Assembly (NCBI GenBank): GCA_021796385.1
Contig: JAJYXQ010000059.1
Span: 1 to 64,000, forward strand
Direction: 5' to 3'
From: Thermoplasmata archaeon
Lineage (GTDB): Archaea; Thermoplasmatota; Thermoplasmata; Lutacidiplasmatales; UBA184
Length of the DNA stretch: 64,000 bases
The number at the start of each line of letters is the position of its first letter. Position 1 is the first letter of the stretch. Made by a program: the position numbers and the translations under genes. Below the pieces are notes generated by a model. The model was not told the DNA's origin. It saw nothing but the letters and a program-made list of their open reading frames with translations, and did not search any database. Below are positions 1 through 8,235 of the stretch, in pieces.

Positions 1-2
1 AC

Positions 3-215
3 TCCAAGGCCTACCACCCGACGCTCGTAGATGTGGACTACTTCCAGTTGCCCCGGATCGACATCCCGGAGATCGCCCGGGGGTACGGCTTGCCCGCGAC
101 GACGGTGGAGGCTCCGCAGAACTTGGAATCCGAGCTCCAGCGGTTCAAGGCCGCCGAGGGTCCTGCGCTCCTCAATGTGGAGATTGATCGGACGGTGCCG
201 GACCTCTTTTCCTGA
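3..215 (+). CDS. Thiamine-diphosphate-dependent enzyme, C-terminal fragment
   Basis: Only the last 70 residues are in the window; the gene begins upstream of position 1 and the frame is open from base 3. The peptide reads like the end of the C-terminal ThDP-binding domain of the acetolactate synthase / benzoylformate decarboxylase / pyruvate oxidase family, where a DIPEIARGYG stretch is followed by an L-x-x-E-L...GPALLNVEID strand and a short tail. The family uses ThDP for decarboxylation or carboligation of 2-oxoacids. The fragment lacks the GDG...N ThDP-Mg motif, so the substrate cannot be given. The family call is fairly safe from the tail pattern; the exact enzyme is open. Confidence 0.6.
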   Translation, partial: SKAYHPTLVDVDYFQLPRIDIPEIARGYGLPATTVEAPQNLESELQRFKAAEGPALLNVEIDRTVPDLFS

Positions 216-385
216 GCAAGTTGGCGATTGCTACCTTTCCACAGGGACGTTCGACGAATGGGAGACCTGTCCGTACTCCCCTGGGAAGGGGTCGGTCTGG
301 GCTATCCGGGGACCCACAAGGGTACCGTTCACCGCCCATTCGCGCCTCAAGATCCGGGATGCGCGACCCACCTTCGGCACTCCAC

Positions 386-1360
386 TCAGGAAGTCACGAG
401 TGGCTCCCACCACTCCCGGTGATCGGTGTACCACTGCACGGTCACTCGCAGTGCTTCATCGAACGAATGTCGGGGGCGCCACCCTAGCGCTTCGCGCAGG
501 ACGGAAGAATCGATGGCGTAACGGCGATCGTGACCCGGCCGGTCCCGTACATACTCGATCCATTCCTCTCCCTTCCCCATGATCCGGAGTATGCGTCGGA
601 CCACCTCGATGTTGGGTAGCTCACAGTCCGCCCCAACGAGATACGTGGAACCGGGTTTCCCGCGACGCACGATCTGGTCGATGGCGGAGCAGTGATCCTC
701 GACGTATATCCAATCCCGCACATTCTTCCCATCCCCGTAGACAGGAACCTTGCGGCCCCTCAGGAGATTGGTGATGGCGAGAGGGATGAGCTTCTCTGGA
801 TGATGGAAAGGGCCGAAGTTGTTGCTGCAGTTCGACAATGTCACCGGGAGCCCGTAGGTGTGGAAATAGGCCCGGGCAAGGTGGTCCGCCCCCGCCTTGC
901 TCGCCGCGTAAGGGCTCCGGGGATCATACGGGCTGGAGGTAGTGAACTTTAGCTCCGGACGATCGAGGGGGAGCGATCCCATCACCTCATCCGTGGAAAC
1001 CAGATGGAAGCGACGGAGGTCGTGGCGTCGGGCCGCCTCGAGAAGGACCCCCGTCCCGAGGACGTTCGTTTCCAGAAAAGGGCGGGCATCCGAGATTGAC
1101 CGGTCCACATGGCTCTCGGCAGCGAGGTGGACCACAACATCGGCCTCCCGTACCAGCGGCTCCACCGTCTCTTGGGAGCGGATATCCCCGTGAACGAACT
1201 TTAGTCGACCCGTCTGTTCCAGGGATCTGATCGATTCTCGGTGCCCGGCATAGGTCAGCGCATCGAGGGTGACGAGGGAGTCCTCGGGATGGTCCCGGGA
1301 GATCAGGTGCAAGAGGTTCGCCCCGATGAATCCGGCGCCCCCAGTGACGAGGATCCGCAT
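386..1360 (-). CDS. rfbB: dTDP-glucose 4,6-dehydratase (extended SDR)
   Basis: A 324-residue extended short-chain dehydrogenase. The N-terminal Rossmann motif GGAGFIGANLL binds NAD, the STDEV segment near residue 120 is the family's active-site strand, and SPYAASKAG supplies the catalytic Tyr-x-x-x-Lys. These match RfbB/RmlB, which converts dTDP-glucose to dTDP-4-keto-6-deoxyglucose for surface polysaccharide or glycoprotein glycans. It is divergent from an RmlD-like reductase, with 29 bp between the start codons. The thymidylyltransferase (rfbA) and epimerase (rfbC) of a full dTDP-rhamnose pathway are not in the window, so another NDP-sugar substrate is possible. Confidence 0.85.
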   Translation of the reverse strand: MRILVTGGAGFIGANLLHLISRDHPEDSLVTLDALTYAGHRESIRSLEQTGRLKFVHGDIRSQETVEPLVREADVVVHLAAESHVDRSISDARPFLETNVLGTGVLLEAARRHDLRRFHLVSTDEVMGSLPLDRPELKFTTSSPYDPRSPYAASKAGADHLARAYFHTYGLPVTLSNCSNNFGPFHHPEKLIPLAITNLLRGRKVPVYGDGKNVRDWIYVEDHCSAIDQIVRRGKPGSTYLVGADCELPNIEVVRRILRIMGKGEEWIEYVRDRPGHDRRYAIDSSVLREALGWRPRHSFDEALRVTVQWYTDHREWWEPLVTS

Positions 1361-1389
1361 AACCGAAGTACCCCAACTGGGCCAAGCTT

Positions 1390-2361
1390 ATGGCTTCACT
1401 GCCCCTCCCGCGGTCCACCTTGTCCGTCCTCGTCCTCGGTTCCACCTCGCTTGTCGGGAGCCACTTCGTCGGATCCCGGGCCGGTCAGGGAATCGTCGCC
1501 GCAGGACGAAGAGACCCTAGGGACCATGGCCTCCGGGTGGAGCGGTACCTCTCGGCCGACCTTTCGGCCTTGGGGGAGATCGAAGAAGTGCTCAAGAAGT
1601 GCGACGGGGCATCCGTCGTGAATTTCGCCGCTCGCACGGATGTCGACGGGTGCGAGAAGGAACGTCCCCTCACCCGAGAGAGCCTCCTCCCGGAACCCGA
1701 ACGCCGGAACGCCTGGCGGATCAATGCCGAGCTTCCCGGACACTTGGCGCGCATGTGCGCCGAGCGAGGGGTCTACCTCATCCATATCTCGACGGATTTC
1801 GTGTTCAACGGTGAATCGGGGCCCTATGCCGAGACGGCTCTACCTGATCCCTACGGTGCCAAGGTCTCTTGGTACGGGTACACCAAGGGTCAAGGAGAAC
1901 GGGCGGTCTTGAGCCTCGCCCCCAAGGACTCGGCCATCCTTCGGATCAGTTACCCGTACCGGGCCAAGTTTGCCTTCAAGACAGATTTCGCCCGGAGCAT
2001 GCTCGACCGGGCCCGAGAGGGGACGCTCTACCCGCTCTACATCGACCAGATGTTCACGCCGACATGGATCCCGGATGTGACGCGGGTCGTGGAGGCCCTA
2101 TTGCGGACCCGGGCCACCGGAGTGTTCCACGTGGCTTCGCCCCATCCGACCACCCCGGTGGCCTTTGGACTAGCGCTGCTTTCCCAAGCCCGACTTCCCA
2201 CCCACGACCTCAAGACCACGCGCCTATCCGATGTGCGGGACCCGGAGCGGGCCCCCCGCCCCCTCCGCGGGGGTCTCCTCGTGGACCGGGTACGTGCGCT
2301 CGGAGTTGAGCCCCTCGTGTTTGAGGAGGGCATCCGACGGCTCTTGGATGGAGTGGAATAG
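1390..2361 (+). CDS. rfbD: dTDP-4-dehydrorhamnose reductase-like SDR (RmlD type)
   Basis: A 323-residue SDR of the RmlD type. The N-terminus has a nucleotide-binding glycine loop (VLVLGSTSLVGS), the middle has the STDFVFNGESGPYAE strand-loop typical of RmlD, and SWYGYTKGQGE carries Tyr-x-x-x-Lys. RmlD reduces the 4-keto group of dTDP-4-keto-rhamnose with NADPH. Divergence from rfbB supports a shared role in activated deoxysugar synthesis. The glycine loop is looser than in classical RmlD, so a sugar-nucleotide reductase of different specificity, or the MAT2B-like branch, cannot be excluded. The start could also be the TTG near 1419, just before the first beta strand. Confidence 0.7.
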   Translation: MASLPLPRSTLSVLVLGSTSLVGSHFVGSRAGQGIVAAGRRDPRDHGLRVERYLSADLSALGEIEEVLKKCDGASVVNFAARTDVDGCEKERPLTRESLLPEPERRNAWRINAELPGHLARMCAERGVYLIHISTDFVFNGESGPYAETALPDPYGAKVSWYGYTKGQGERAVLSLAPKDSAILRISYPYRAKFAFKTDFARSMLDRAREGTLYPLYIDQMFTPTWIPDVTRVVEALLRTRATGVFHVASPHPTTPVAFGLALLSQARLPTHDLKTTRLSDVRDPERAPRPLRGGLLVDRVRALGVEPLVFEEGIRRLLDGVE

Positions 2362-2397
2362 CCAGCGGGTCGTAGGGGAAAGACGCCGCTCGAAACT

Positions 2398-2406
2398 CAT
2401 ATAAAG
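2398..2406 (+). promoter_or_regulatory. TATA box of acylphosphatase gene
   Basis: The sequence CATATAAAG is centred about 31 bp before the ATG at 2433. This is the archaeal box A position for a leaderless or nearly leaderless transcript. Confidence 0.6.
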
Positions 2407-2432
2407 AGGTCGAGGGTAACTGCCTTCCTAAC

Positions 2433-2720
2433 ATGGACGACCTCATCCATTGGAAGATCGAAGTCAAAGGCACCGTACAGGGTGTCGGCTACCGGGCCCG
2501 ATGCTTGGAGGCCGCGAACGAGCTCGGTCTCGTGGGAAGCGTCCGCAACGATCCCCATGCCCCCAGCGTGGTGCTCATCGAAGTCCAGGGCACGAAGCCC
2601 AAGGTGAGCCAGTTCTTGCACGCCATCTCGGGCCGGAGGGGATTGAGCGACGCGAAGAGTGTCCAAGTCGTCGGGGAGATCTCCGTAAACCCTGAACTTT
2701 CCGAATTCAGTTCCCGTTAA
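2433..2720 (+). CDS. acyP: Acylphosphatase
   Basis: A 95-residue protein of normal acylphosphatase length. The signature loop GTVQGVGYR (residues 11-19) holds the phosphate-binding arginine, and the GSVRND segment holds the catalytic asparagine. The usual glycine after the asparagine loop is replaced in DPHAPSVV, a minor departure. It hydrolyses carboxyl-phosphate bonds of small acyl phosphates in the cytoplasm. It is monocistronic with its own TATA box. Its last 14 bp overlap the end of the convergent gene at 2707-3156. Confidence 0.88.
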   Translation: MDDLIHWKIEVKGTVQGVGYRARCLEAANELGLVGSVRNDPHAPSVVLIEVQGTKPKVSQFLHAISGRRGLSDAKSVQVVGEISVNPELSEFSSR

Positions 2721-3156
2721 TCCCGGAACCTTGGGAGTTCCCGGAGTGACCCTCGGCCATCATGGGAAGTTTCCCTGGGTTGACTTCGATGACTTTCCCC
2801 GAGCCGCGGCTTGTGGTGGAAACGGTGCGGACGATATGCGCCACCAGTTCCGTCACAAACCGTTTCTGTCCTTCGGTCGGTGTCTCCCCGTTCGAAAGGG
2901 GAGGGCTGACCCACTGGATCTGGCAGCCCGAACCGGTCGCCACCACATCGATCACGATGCGCTGGAGATTCGAAGGGACTGACGGGGTCGCCCGGGAAAG
3001 CTCCGCCAAGACCCGGCTCGTGGCCTTGGGAGTTCCCTCTACCGACTCCACATTCAACTTGAAGCCAATGCCCTCGAGGTATTCGGAAAAATAGCGTGCG
3101 ATCCGATCCCGGCCCACGCCATGGCAGCGGAGCCAATCCATTCCTATTCCGTTCAC
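2707..3156 (-). CDS. Hypothetical protein, last gene of the trmJ-type operon
   Basis: Not recognised. About 149 residues from the GTG at 3156, preceded by AAGGAG 12 nt upstream; the ATG at 3141 is the alternative start. The N-terminal half has an alternating alpha/beta pattern (RIARYFSEYLEGIGF, then RIVIDVVATGSGCQIQWV), followed by a helix (QKRFVTELVAHIVRTVST) and a disordered Gly/Ser/Asn tail, which suggests a small alpha+beta domain. It lies 16 bp downstream of the TrmJ-type gene and is probably co-transcribed with it. No catalytic motif is visible. Confidence 0.55.
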   Translation of the reverse strand: MNGIGMDWLRCHGVGRDRIARYFSEYLEGIGFKLNVESVEGTPKATSRVLAELSRATPSVPSNLQRIVIDVVATGSGCQIQWVSPPLSNGETPTEGQKRFVTELVAHIVRTVSTTSRGSGKVIEVNPGKLPMMAEGHSGNSQGSGINGN

Positions 3157-3172
3157 CGATGAACCACTCTCC

Positions 3173-4027
3173 TTAGGGGTTTCCCGGTTTAAAACGTCTC
3201 TCCCTCGCACCCCGTGTCGTCCGCACCCCCTTCGGGGAAGGCATTGGGTGGTCCTTGGCGGTGACGGCAGGCCGCCCCTTCTTCGGGGTGACGCGGAGCA
3301 CCTTGCGTAGGAATCCGAGCATCATGGTCACCTCGCTCTCGGACGCGGCTGACCTCCCGAGCAATCGTCGCATCAGAAGGACATGGGCCCGTCGTTTGTG
3401 CGAGGGATAGCGGAGTTCGCTCAAGGTTCGCTCAAGAAGCTCGTAATACACTTGCTTCTGGCGGGAGGATAAGGGAATCTTCGGAGCGAAGGTGCGCGGG
3501 TGTCCCGACGTTCCCAGAAAGGCCTCATAGAGGAGCACCGCCGCCGCATGCGAGAGGTTCAGGGTCGGCGATGTCGGATGGGTGGGTATCGTGACGATGG
3601 CCTCGCAGAGCCTGAGCTCCTCCCGGTCGAGGCCATTATCCTCCGGTCCCAGAAGGAGTGCAACCTTTCCTTGGACGGAACCGAAGAGCCGGCCCCATTC
3701 CTGAGGGGTCATGGACCGACGCAAGTACGACTCCGTCCGGCCGGTGGAAAGATCCGTTGAACCTACGACGAGGTCCATGCCCTGCACCGCCTCCGCCACG
3801 GTCGGCACGACCACGGCTGCCTGCAGTATCGAAGTTCCGGCCATCGCCCGACGCTGGGCCTCTTCCGCCAAGGGGGCTCTGGGGTTCACGATCACGAGGC
3901 GCTCGGCGCCGAAGTTGCTCATGACCCGGGCGACGGCACCTACGTTGCCATCCTCCTTGGGGCTCACGAGGACGACCGTGAGGTCGACGGGACTTCGTTC
4001 CCTGGATCGCTTTGCGGAGGTCATCAT
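3173..4027 (-). CDS. trmJ: SPOUT (SpoU/TrmH) RNA 2'-O-methyltransferase, TrmJ-like
   Basis: A 284-residue SPOUT methyltransferase. Motif 1 is NVGAVARVMSNFGA, motif 2 is LLLGPEDNGLDREEL, and motif 3 is PTSPTLNLSHAAAVLLYE, which together form the trefoil-knot AdoMet site. The sequence matches the TrmJ subgroup, which methylates the 2'-OH of residue 32 in tRNA. The protein starts directly with the SPOUT fold and carries a basic, probably disordered tail. Its ATG overlaps the stop of the upstream coiled-coil gene (ATGA), implying translational coupling. Specificity for tRNA rather than rRNA is family-based inference. Confidence 0.8.
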   Translation of the reverse strand: MMTSAKRSRERSPVDLTVVLVSPKEDGNVGAVARVMSNFGAERLVIVNPRAPLAEEAQRRAMAGTSILQAAVVVPTVAEAVQGMDLVVGSTDLSTGRTESYLRRSMTPQEWGRLFGSVQGKVALLLGPEDNGLDREELRLCEAIVTIPTHPTSPTLNLSHAAAVLLYEAFLGTSGHPRTFAPKIPLSSRQKQVYYELLERTLSELRYPSHKRRAHVLLMRRLLGRSAASESEVTMMLGFLRKVLRVTPKKGRPAVTAKDHPMPSPKGVRTTRGARERRFKPGNP

Positions 4028-5049
4028 TCCTTCCGCGATCTGCGGTGCTTCTTCACATGCTCTTCCAGTTCGGCGTGGGTTCTTTCAATCCCTTCCCGAA
4101 GCCGTCGGTGGGTCTCTTGCTGTGTTTCGAGGGCTCTCTCCTGGTCTTCGAGGACGGTCTGAAGCGCCCGGGCGGACCGGAGAAGCTCCTCCTCACGCGC
4201 TTCGATGGCGGCAAGCTGTTCGGGAAGGTTCTCTGCGGGTGTTTCCATCCCGTTCTGTGGTGCACCTGTTTTGGAAAGCCGCGATCTAAGCTCGGCGTTC
4301 AGGTGCTCCACCTCCCCCTGCCGTCTGGCGAGGCCGTCTTCGAGCGACTTGCGGGTATTCTCGAACTCCTCTTCCCGCCGGATGAGGTCCCGTTCATGCT
4401 CGACCATGCGGACCAGCCGGTCGTTCAGTGCCTTCTCCCGGCGCACAAGCGCGAGCCGGGTGTCTTCGAGTTCCCGGAGATGCTGATCGATGATGGCCTT
4501 GTCGAGGTCTCCCGTTGGGGGTATGAGGGGAGAGGTCTCCGGGTGGTTCGCTGACTCGGCAGAAGGAATAAGCGGGTCGCTACTCGATTGAGGTTCGTGG
4601 TCTTCCTCCACAGGAGATACGGGAGAGGTTGATGGTTTGAGGTCGATCTTCGGAGTGCCATCTGTGGTGGATCCACGCGTGGAGATGTCAATCATGGAAG
4701 GAGCCTCTTTTTGAATGGGACCCGAAGAGAAGGAGGCTACCCCTACATCCCTTGGAGGAGGAGAAGTGTGTCGAAGTCGTTGAAGGCTCTTTTCAGTGAG
4801 CCATACCTTGAAGTCCTCCGAACCCAGATGCTCGATCCAGACCTCACCGTCCCGTTCGAGTTCCTCCAAGGTCTCCAGTACTTCCAACCACTTCACGGAG
4901 GGTCCCATGATCTTGCGCATGTTGCGGAGATAGTCGTCCCGGAACACTGGCCGCAGACCGTTCCTCGAGTTGGCGGCGGTGTACATCAGGACCTTGGTGT
5001 ACAGAGTGGTGTAGAGCCCCGGCATTCCACGGGGGGTACCGACGCTCAT
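4024..5049 (-). CDS. Winged-helix-like / coiled-coil protein of unknown function
   Basis: 341 residues. Residues 1-95 resemble a winged-helix domain (helices around LRNMRKIMGPSVKWLEVLETL, then a strand pair WIEHLG...FKVWL). Residues 100-190 are low-complexity Ser/Pro/Glu linker. Residues 190-341 are a long charged coiled coil rich in Arg, Glu and Leu (for example LRELEDTRLALVRREKALND). This layout suits a DNA- or RNA-tethered scaffold. It is the first gene of a three-gene operon with the SPOUT methylase (4-bp overlap) and the small unknown gene. A TATA-like TTTTAA lies about 80 bp upstream, so a short leader is possible. Function unknown. Confidence 0.65.
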   Translation of the reverse strand: MSVGTPRGMPGLYTTLYTKVLMYTAANSRNGLRPVFRDDYLRNMRKIMGPSVKWLEVLETLEELERDGEVWIEHLGSEDFKVWLTEKSLQRLRHTSPPPRDVGVASFSSGPIQKEAPSMIDISTRGSTTDGTPKIDLKPSTSPVSPVEEDHEPQSSSDPLIPSAESANHPETSPLIPPTGDLDKAIIDQHLRELEDTRLALVRREKALNDRLVRMVEHERDLIRREEEFENTRKSLEDGLARRQGEVEHLNAELRSRLSKTGAPQNGMETPAENLPEQLAAIEAREEELLRSARALQTVLEDQERALETQQETHRRLREGIERTHAELEEHVKKHRRSRKE

Positions 5050-5222
5050 GCTTGCCCCCTCAACTCGAAGGCGAAGGGGAACGTTCTGATGTGACCACTG
5101 GAAGACACGTTCGATCCTTTGTGCTCGTTAAAACAGCATTCGCAGGACCTACGTAATGGTTTGGGAAGCCATGGCTCCCTCTCGAACTGCTCCTGTGAGG
5201 GCTTCCCACCGTTACTGCTGGT

Positions 5223-6188
5223 TCAGGGAGCGCTCCCAAAGATGCGATCCAACATCCATTCAGCATCGAAGGGGCGCAGGTCGTCGTATCCTTGTCCCAC
5301 CCCGACATACAGGATAGGCTTCTTCACCACGGCCGCGACCGAGACGGCCGCACCGCCCTTCACGTCCGCGTCCAGCTTGGTGAGGATGACACCGTCAAAC
5401 CCGAGCTCCTTGTGGAAGAGACGGGCTTGGTCGACCATGTCGTTCCCCGACAGAGCATCCCCGACGAAGATCGTAAGGGTGGGATTGACAACCCGACGGA
5501 TCTTCTTCGCTTCTTCGATCAGGTTCTCGTTGGTGTGCTGGCGGCCCGCCGTGTCAATGAGAACGACTTCGGCATGGCGCTTGGTGGCGTGCTGGACGGC
5601 ATCGAATGCGACGGCGGCGGGGTCGGCCCCTTCCTTCTGCCGGATGACTCGGATGCCGAGCCGCTCGCCGTGCACCTCGAGCTGCTCGATGGCGCCGGCC
5701 CGGAAGGTATCCGATGCGGCAATGACCACACTGTGGCCCTTCTGTGAGAGCTGATGGGCGAGCTTGGCTAGGGTAGTGGTCTTCCCGGAGCCGTTGACCC
5801 CCAGGAAGAGGATCGTGTAGGGTTTCGGTCCTTTGCGGAGGTTCTCCTCCAAGTCAATCCCGGGAAGGGCCAGGATGGTCCGGAGGGATTCCCGCAGGGA
5901 CTGCTCGATCGCCTCGGAAGCTTCTTCCCCCCACTTGAGCTTCTTTCCCTGGAGGTCCCCACGGAGCTTCTTCTGCACCCGCTCGACTACCTTGAGTGCG
6001 ACATCGGACTCCAAAAGCACGATCTCGAGCTCCGAGAGGACGTCATCGATCGTTTTTTCCTTCAGCGCAATCCCGAACCCTGTGGTGAACGAAGGGTTCG
6101 ATGCCGGACTCTTTTGAGAGGGAGCAGAGTTGATGGCTTCCTCCTTTGGCTTCGACAGGCCCAAGCGTTCCTTGAGCCGGGCCCACAT
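5223..6188 (-). CDS. ftsY: Signal recognition particle receptor FtsY
   Basis: A 321-residue SRP GTPase. After a short charged N-domain come G1 GVNGSGKTT (130-138), the insertion-box motif DTFRAGA (160-166), DTAGR (212-216) and the guanine-specificity motif TKLDAD (270-275), then a C-terminal GQGYDDLRPFD helix. It docks SRP-ribosome complexes at the membrane for protein insertion and secretion, which this genome's many large secreted proteins require. It starts 6 bp after the prefoldin stop codon. This prefoldin-ftsY order is common in archaea, but the ribosomal LX gene that often precedes the pair is not found upstream here. Confidence 0.95.
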   Translation of the reverse strand: MWARLKERLGLSKPKEEAINSAPSQKSPASNPSFTTGFGIALKEKTIDDVLSELEIVLLESDVALKVVERVQKKLRGDLQGKKLKWGEEASEAIEQSLRESLRTILALPGIDLEENLRKGPKPYTILFLGVNGSGKTTTLAKLAHQLSQKGHSVVIAASDTFRAGAIEQLEVHGERLGIRVIRQKEGADPAAVAFDAVQHATKRHAEVVLIDTAGRQHTNENLIEEAKKIRRVVNPTLTIFVGDALSGNDMVDQARLFHKELGFDGVILTKLDADVKGGAAVSVAAVVKKPILYVGVGQGYDDLRPFDAEWMLDRIFGSAP

Positions 6189-6194
6189 GGAAGA

Positions 6195-6662
6195 CTATTG
6201 GTCGTCCGCCATGCCGGCGGCCTGCTGCTGCTGACGAACGGCAGACTCAAGGCGTTGGGAGATGACCTGCGCCTCGGCATCGATCCGCAACAGCTCGTCG
6301 TTCATCTCCTTGCTAGATCGTTCGAGGGCGACGACACGCTCGTTGAGCATGGCAAGGGCCTTTTCCCGGTCCACTTCGACCACGACCCCGGTACCGATGC
6401 CGATGAGGACCTTCTGGGCGGACACATGGGAAACTTTGACAAAGGTGTTGGCCCCGACAGGCGCCAGGGTCTCTTCGCTACCATCCAACCGATCCATCCC
6501 TTCCAAGGTATCCCGGGCCCGGGTGTGCTCGAGAACCGATAAGCGGAGAACCTCCTGCTGCCGGAGAAGGATGTTCACCTGATTCTTGTAGGCGTCGAGC
6601 CGGGCGAGGTCGTTCTGGACCGCCTCGTTCTCGTCGATCTCTTGCGGTGAAGGGTCGGGCAT
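6195..6662 (-). CDS. pfdA: Prefoldin subunit alpha
   Basis: 155 residues with two coiled-coil helices flanking a beta-hairpin region (VGANTFVKVSHVSAQKVLIGIGTGVVVE), the layout of the alpha-class prefoldin subunit. Two alpha subunits and four beta subunits form the jellyfish-shaped chaperone that passes unfolded proteins to the thermosome. It is the first gene of a pair with ftsY (6 bp apart). A TATA-like AAGCTTATGA lies about 29 bp upstream of the ATG. The poly-Gln stretch near the C-terminus (RQQQQAA) is a small oddity. Confidence 0.9.
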   Translation of the reverse strand: MPDPSPQEIDENEAVQNDLARLDAYKNQVNILLRQQEVLRLSVLEHTRARDTLEGMDRLDGSEETLAPVGANTFVKVSHVSAQKVLIGIGTGVVVEVDREKALAMLNERVVALERSSKEMNDELLRIDAEAQVISQRLESAVRQQQQAAGMADDQ

Positions 6663-6686
6663 CGCTCGCCCTGAATAGGTCCCTTC

Positions 6687-6696
6687 TCATAAGCTT
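6687..6696 (-). promoter_or_regulatory. Probable TATA box of pfdA-ftsY
   Basis: On the minus strand AAGCTTATGA is centred about 29 bp before the pfdA ATG at 6662. It is a weak match to box A, but the position fits a leaderless transcript. Confidence 0.35.
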
Positions 6697-7075
6697 TGGG
6701 ACGACAGCCTTTCCGTGTAGAGTCTGGTTACTTCTCATAGAGAAGATATTTTCTGTTGGGAAGTTGGTGAGAGAAGTGATACCGAGATTCTTACACTTCA
6801 GTGGCGGCACCCATCGGGTCCAGAATGGAGCTTAGTGGTCTCCTCGCTATTGGCTTGTTAAAGAACAACCGGGCCGACTACCGACTTCCGCACGGAAAAT
6901 GAACGCCACTCCGGACGGCTCCACTTTACCGGGGCTATGTCCGGAAACCGGATCCTTCAATGCATGCCCCCGAAAAAGCATTGATGAGCGAAGCTCATCT
7001 TGATCACACCGAGACGGAATCGACTACTGACGGGTCGAGACGGGCTGGAGAACAAGCTCGACCTCCGAGTGGGGT
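6697..7075. other. Intergenic region without a recognised gene
   Basis: About 380 bp between the pfdA promoter and the stop of the Kelch gene. I looked for the ribosomal LX protein and for a tRNA and found neither. Short open frames on both strands have no recognisable pattern. A small hairpin, TCCGG-AAA-CCGGA, lies near 6939-6951. Confidence 0.4.
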
Positions 7076-8233
7076 TCATGGGCATCCACTAATGCTGGGT
7101 GATAGACTCCACCAGTCAGAAAGTGCAGTTCCTGAACTGCTATACCCTCCGAAGATGAGGATGTATCCATCTTCGCTGTCATATGTCCCAGTGGCGTCGT
7201 AACGCGCTGGAGGTGAAGTGACCGGGTTCAATTCCTGCCACGAGCCACCGGTAAACTTCCAGGTATCAGACAGTGCACCTGAGCCAGCACCATTCGTGGT
7301 TCCACCATACAGTATGATTTCCCCACATGCCCCATAGTACACCATGACTGCCCCTGAACGGGGAGACGGACATGTGGTTGGTGTACAACTACTGACTGGA
7401 ATAATCTCAGTCCAGCCTCCACCTGGAGTCAATTTCCAAGTGTTCCCCGAGGTATCGAAGAAGACACCATATCCATCATGAGAATCCCACGCCATGGAGG
7501 CACCTGACATTCCCGTGGCGGGTCCGGTGGTCGACGACCATTCGACTGGCGCGAAGCCAGGCTCGGTTATCCACGATCCTCGGACTGTCGTGAAAACTAT
7601 CATCCCTCCAAACGTATCGCCCGTCACGCCTACCGGGTCGTACATGACGTTGGCTCCTGGAACCTGTCCAAGGTAGCAATCCGGATTCGTTCTCGTGTTG
7701 CAATAAATGTCAGCCCATGTTGCAGTTCCGGTGTATGACTTGTCGAACAAGAAGGCAAAGTCACTAGCAGTTGTCCCGAGTGCACTTTTATACAATATCT
7801 GACCCCCATCACCTGTACCACCACCTGGGGTCGGAGCAAAAATCATCATACCGCCCTTTTGGGCTCCTGGCGCCCCGGTCAGACTTCCAAGGCTTGTCCA
7901 GACTGAGTCAAGGTAGGTCCAGGTATCTCCAGAGGTATCCTGCAATACCACGAACCCATCGCCAGGGTCATCAGCCATAGCGGCACCCGCTTCGGCGGCA
8001 GGGCAGGTCCCACTGCAGGTCAATTGAGTCCAAGAAATTGGATTGTGCTGCCAGATTGTCTGAACTGTGACGGTCCCCGATGCCGAAATGAAGGATGTTC
8101 CCGCACTGACTCCCAATGCAATCACCGCCACAGCAAAGAACACAATTTGCCATCGTTGTCCAAGTGGGCGCATCCGGAGGGATCTAACGGCCCTATCTCT
8201 GAACCAGTGGTGACAATTTTTGCCAGCCCTCAT
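7076..8233 (-). CDS. Secreted or N-terminally anchored Kelch-repeat protein
   Basis: 385 residues. A basic N-terminus is followed by one hydrophobic helix (about residues 29-47, VFFAVAVIALGVSAGTSFI), then Kelch-like beta-propeller blades of the type GDGFVVLQDTSGDTWTY and GYILIFGGYSSSGTALSDWW. The Gly-Gly plus spaced Tyr/Trp pattern defines Kelch motifs. There is no C-terminal membrane helix, unlike the larger Kelch proteins further right. It starts 2 bp after the stop of the gene at 8236-9105, so the two are probably co-transcribed. Met21 is an alternative start. The composition is AT-richer than the flanking housekeeping genes. Confidence 0.75.
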   Translation of the reverse strand: MRAGKNCHHWFRDRAVRSLRMRPLGQRWQIVFFAVAVIALGVSAGTSFISASGTVTVQTIWQHNPISWTQLTCSGTCPAAEAGAAMADDPGDGFVVLQDTSGDTWTYLDSVWTSLGSLTGAPGAQKGGMMIFAPTPGGGTGDGGQILYKSALGTTASDFAFLFDKSYTGTATWADIYCNTRTNPDCYLGQVPGANVMYDPVGVTGDTFGGMIVFTTVRGSWITEPGFAPVEWSSTTGPATGMSGASMAWDSHDGYGVFFDTSGNTWKLTPGGGWTEIIPVSSCTPTTCPSPRSGAVMVYYGACGEIILYGGTTNGAGSGALSDTWKFTGGSWQELNPVTSPPARYDATGTYDSEDGYILIFGGYSSSGTALSDWWSLSPSISGCP

Positions 8234-8235
8234 GT

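Noticed and set aside
6697-7075. Possible ribosomal protein LX or tRNA gene upstream of pfdA
   Set aside because: No LX-like frame on the minus strand, and no cloverleaf with a GTTCxAxxC arm; the only structure is a short TCCGG hairpin.
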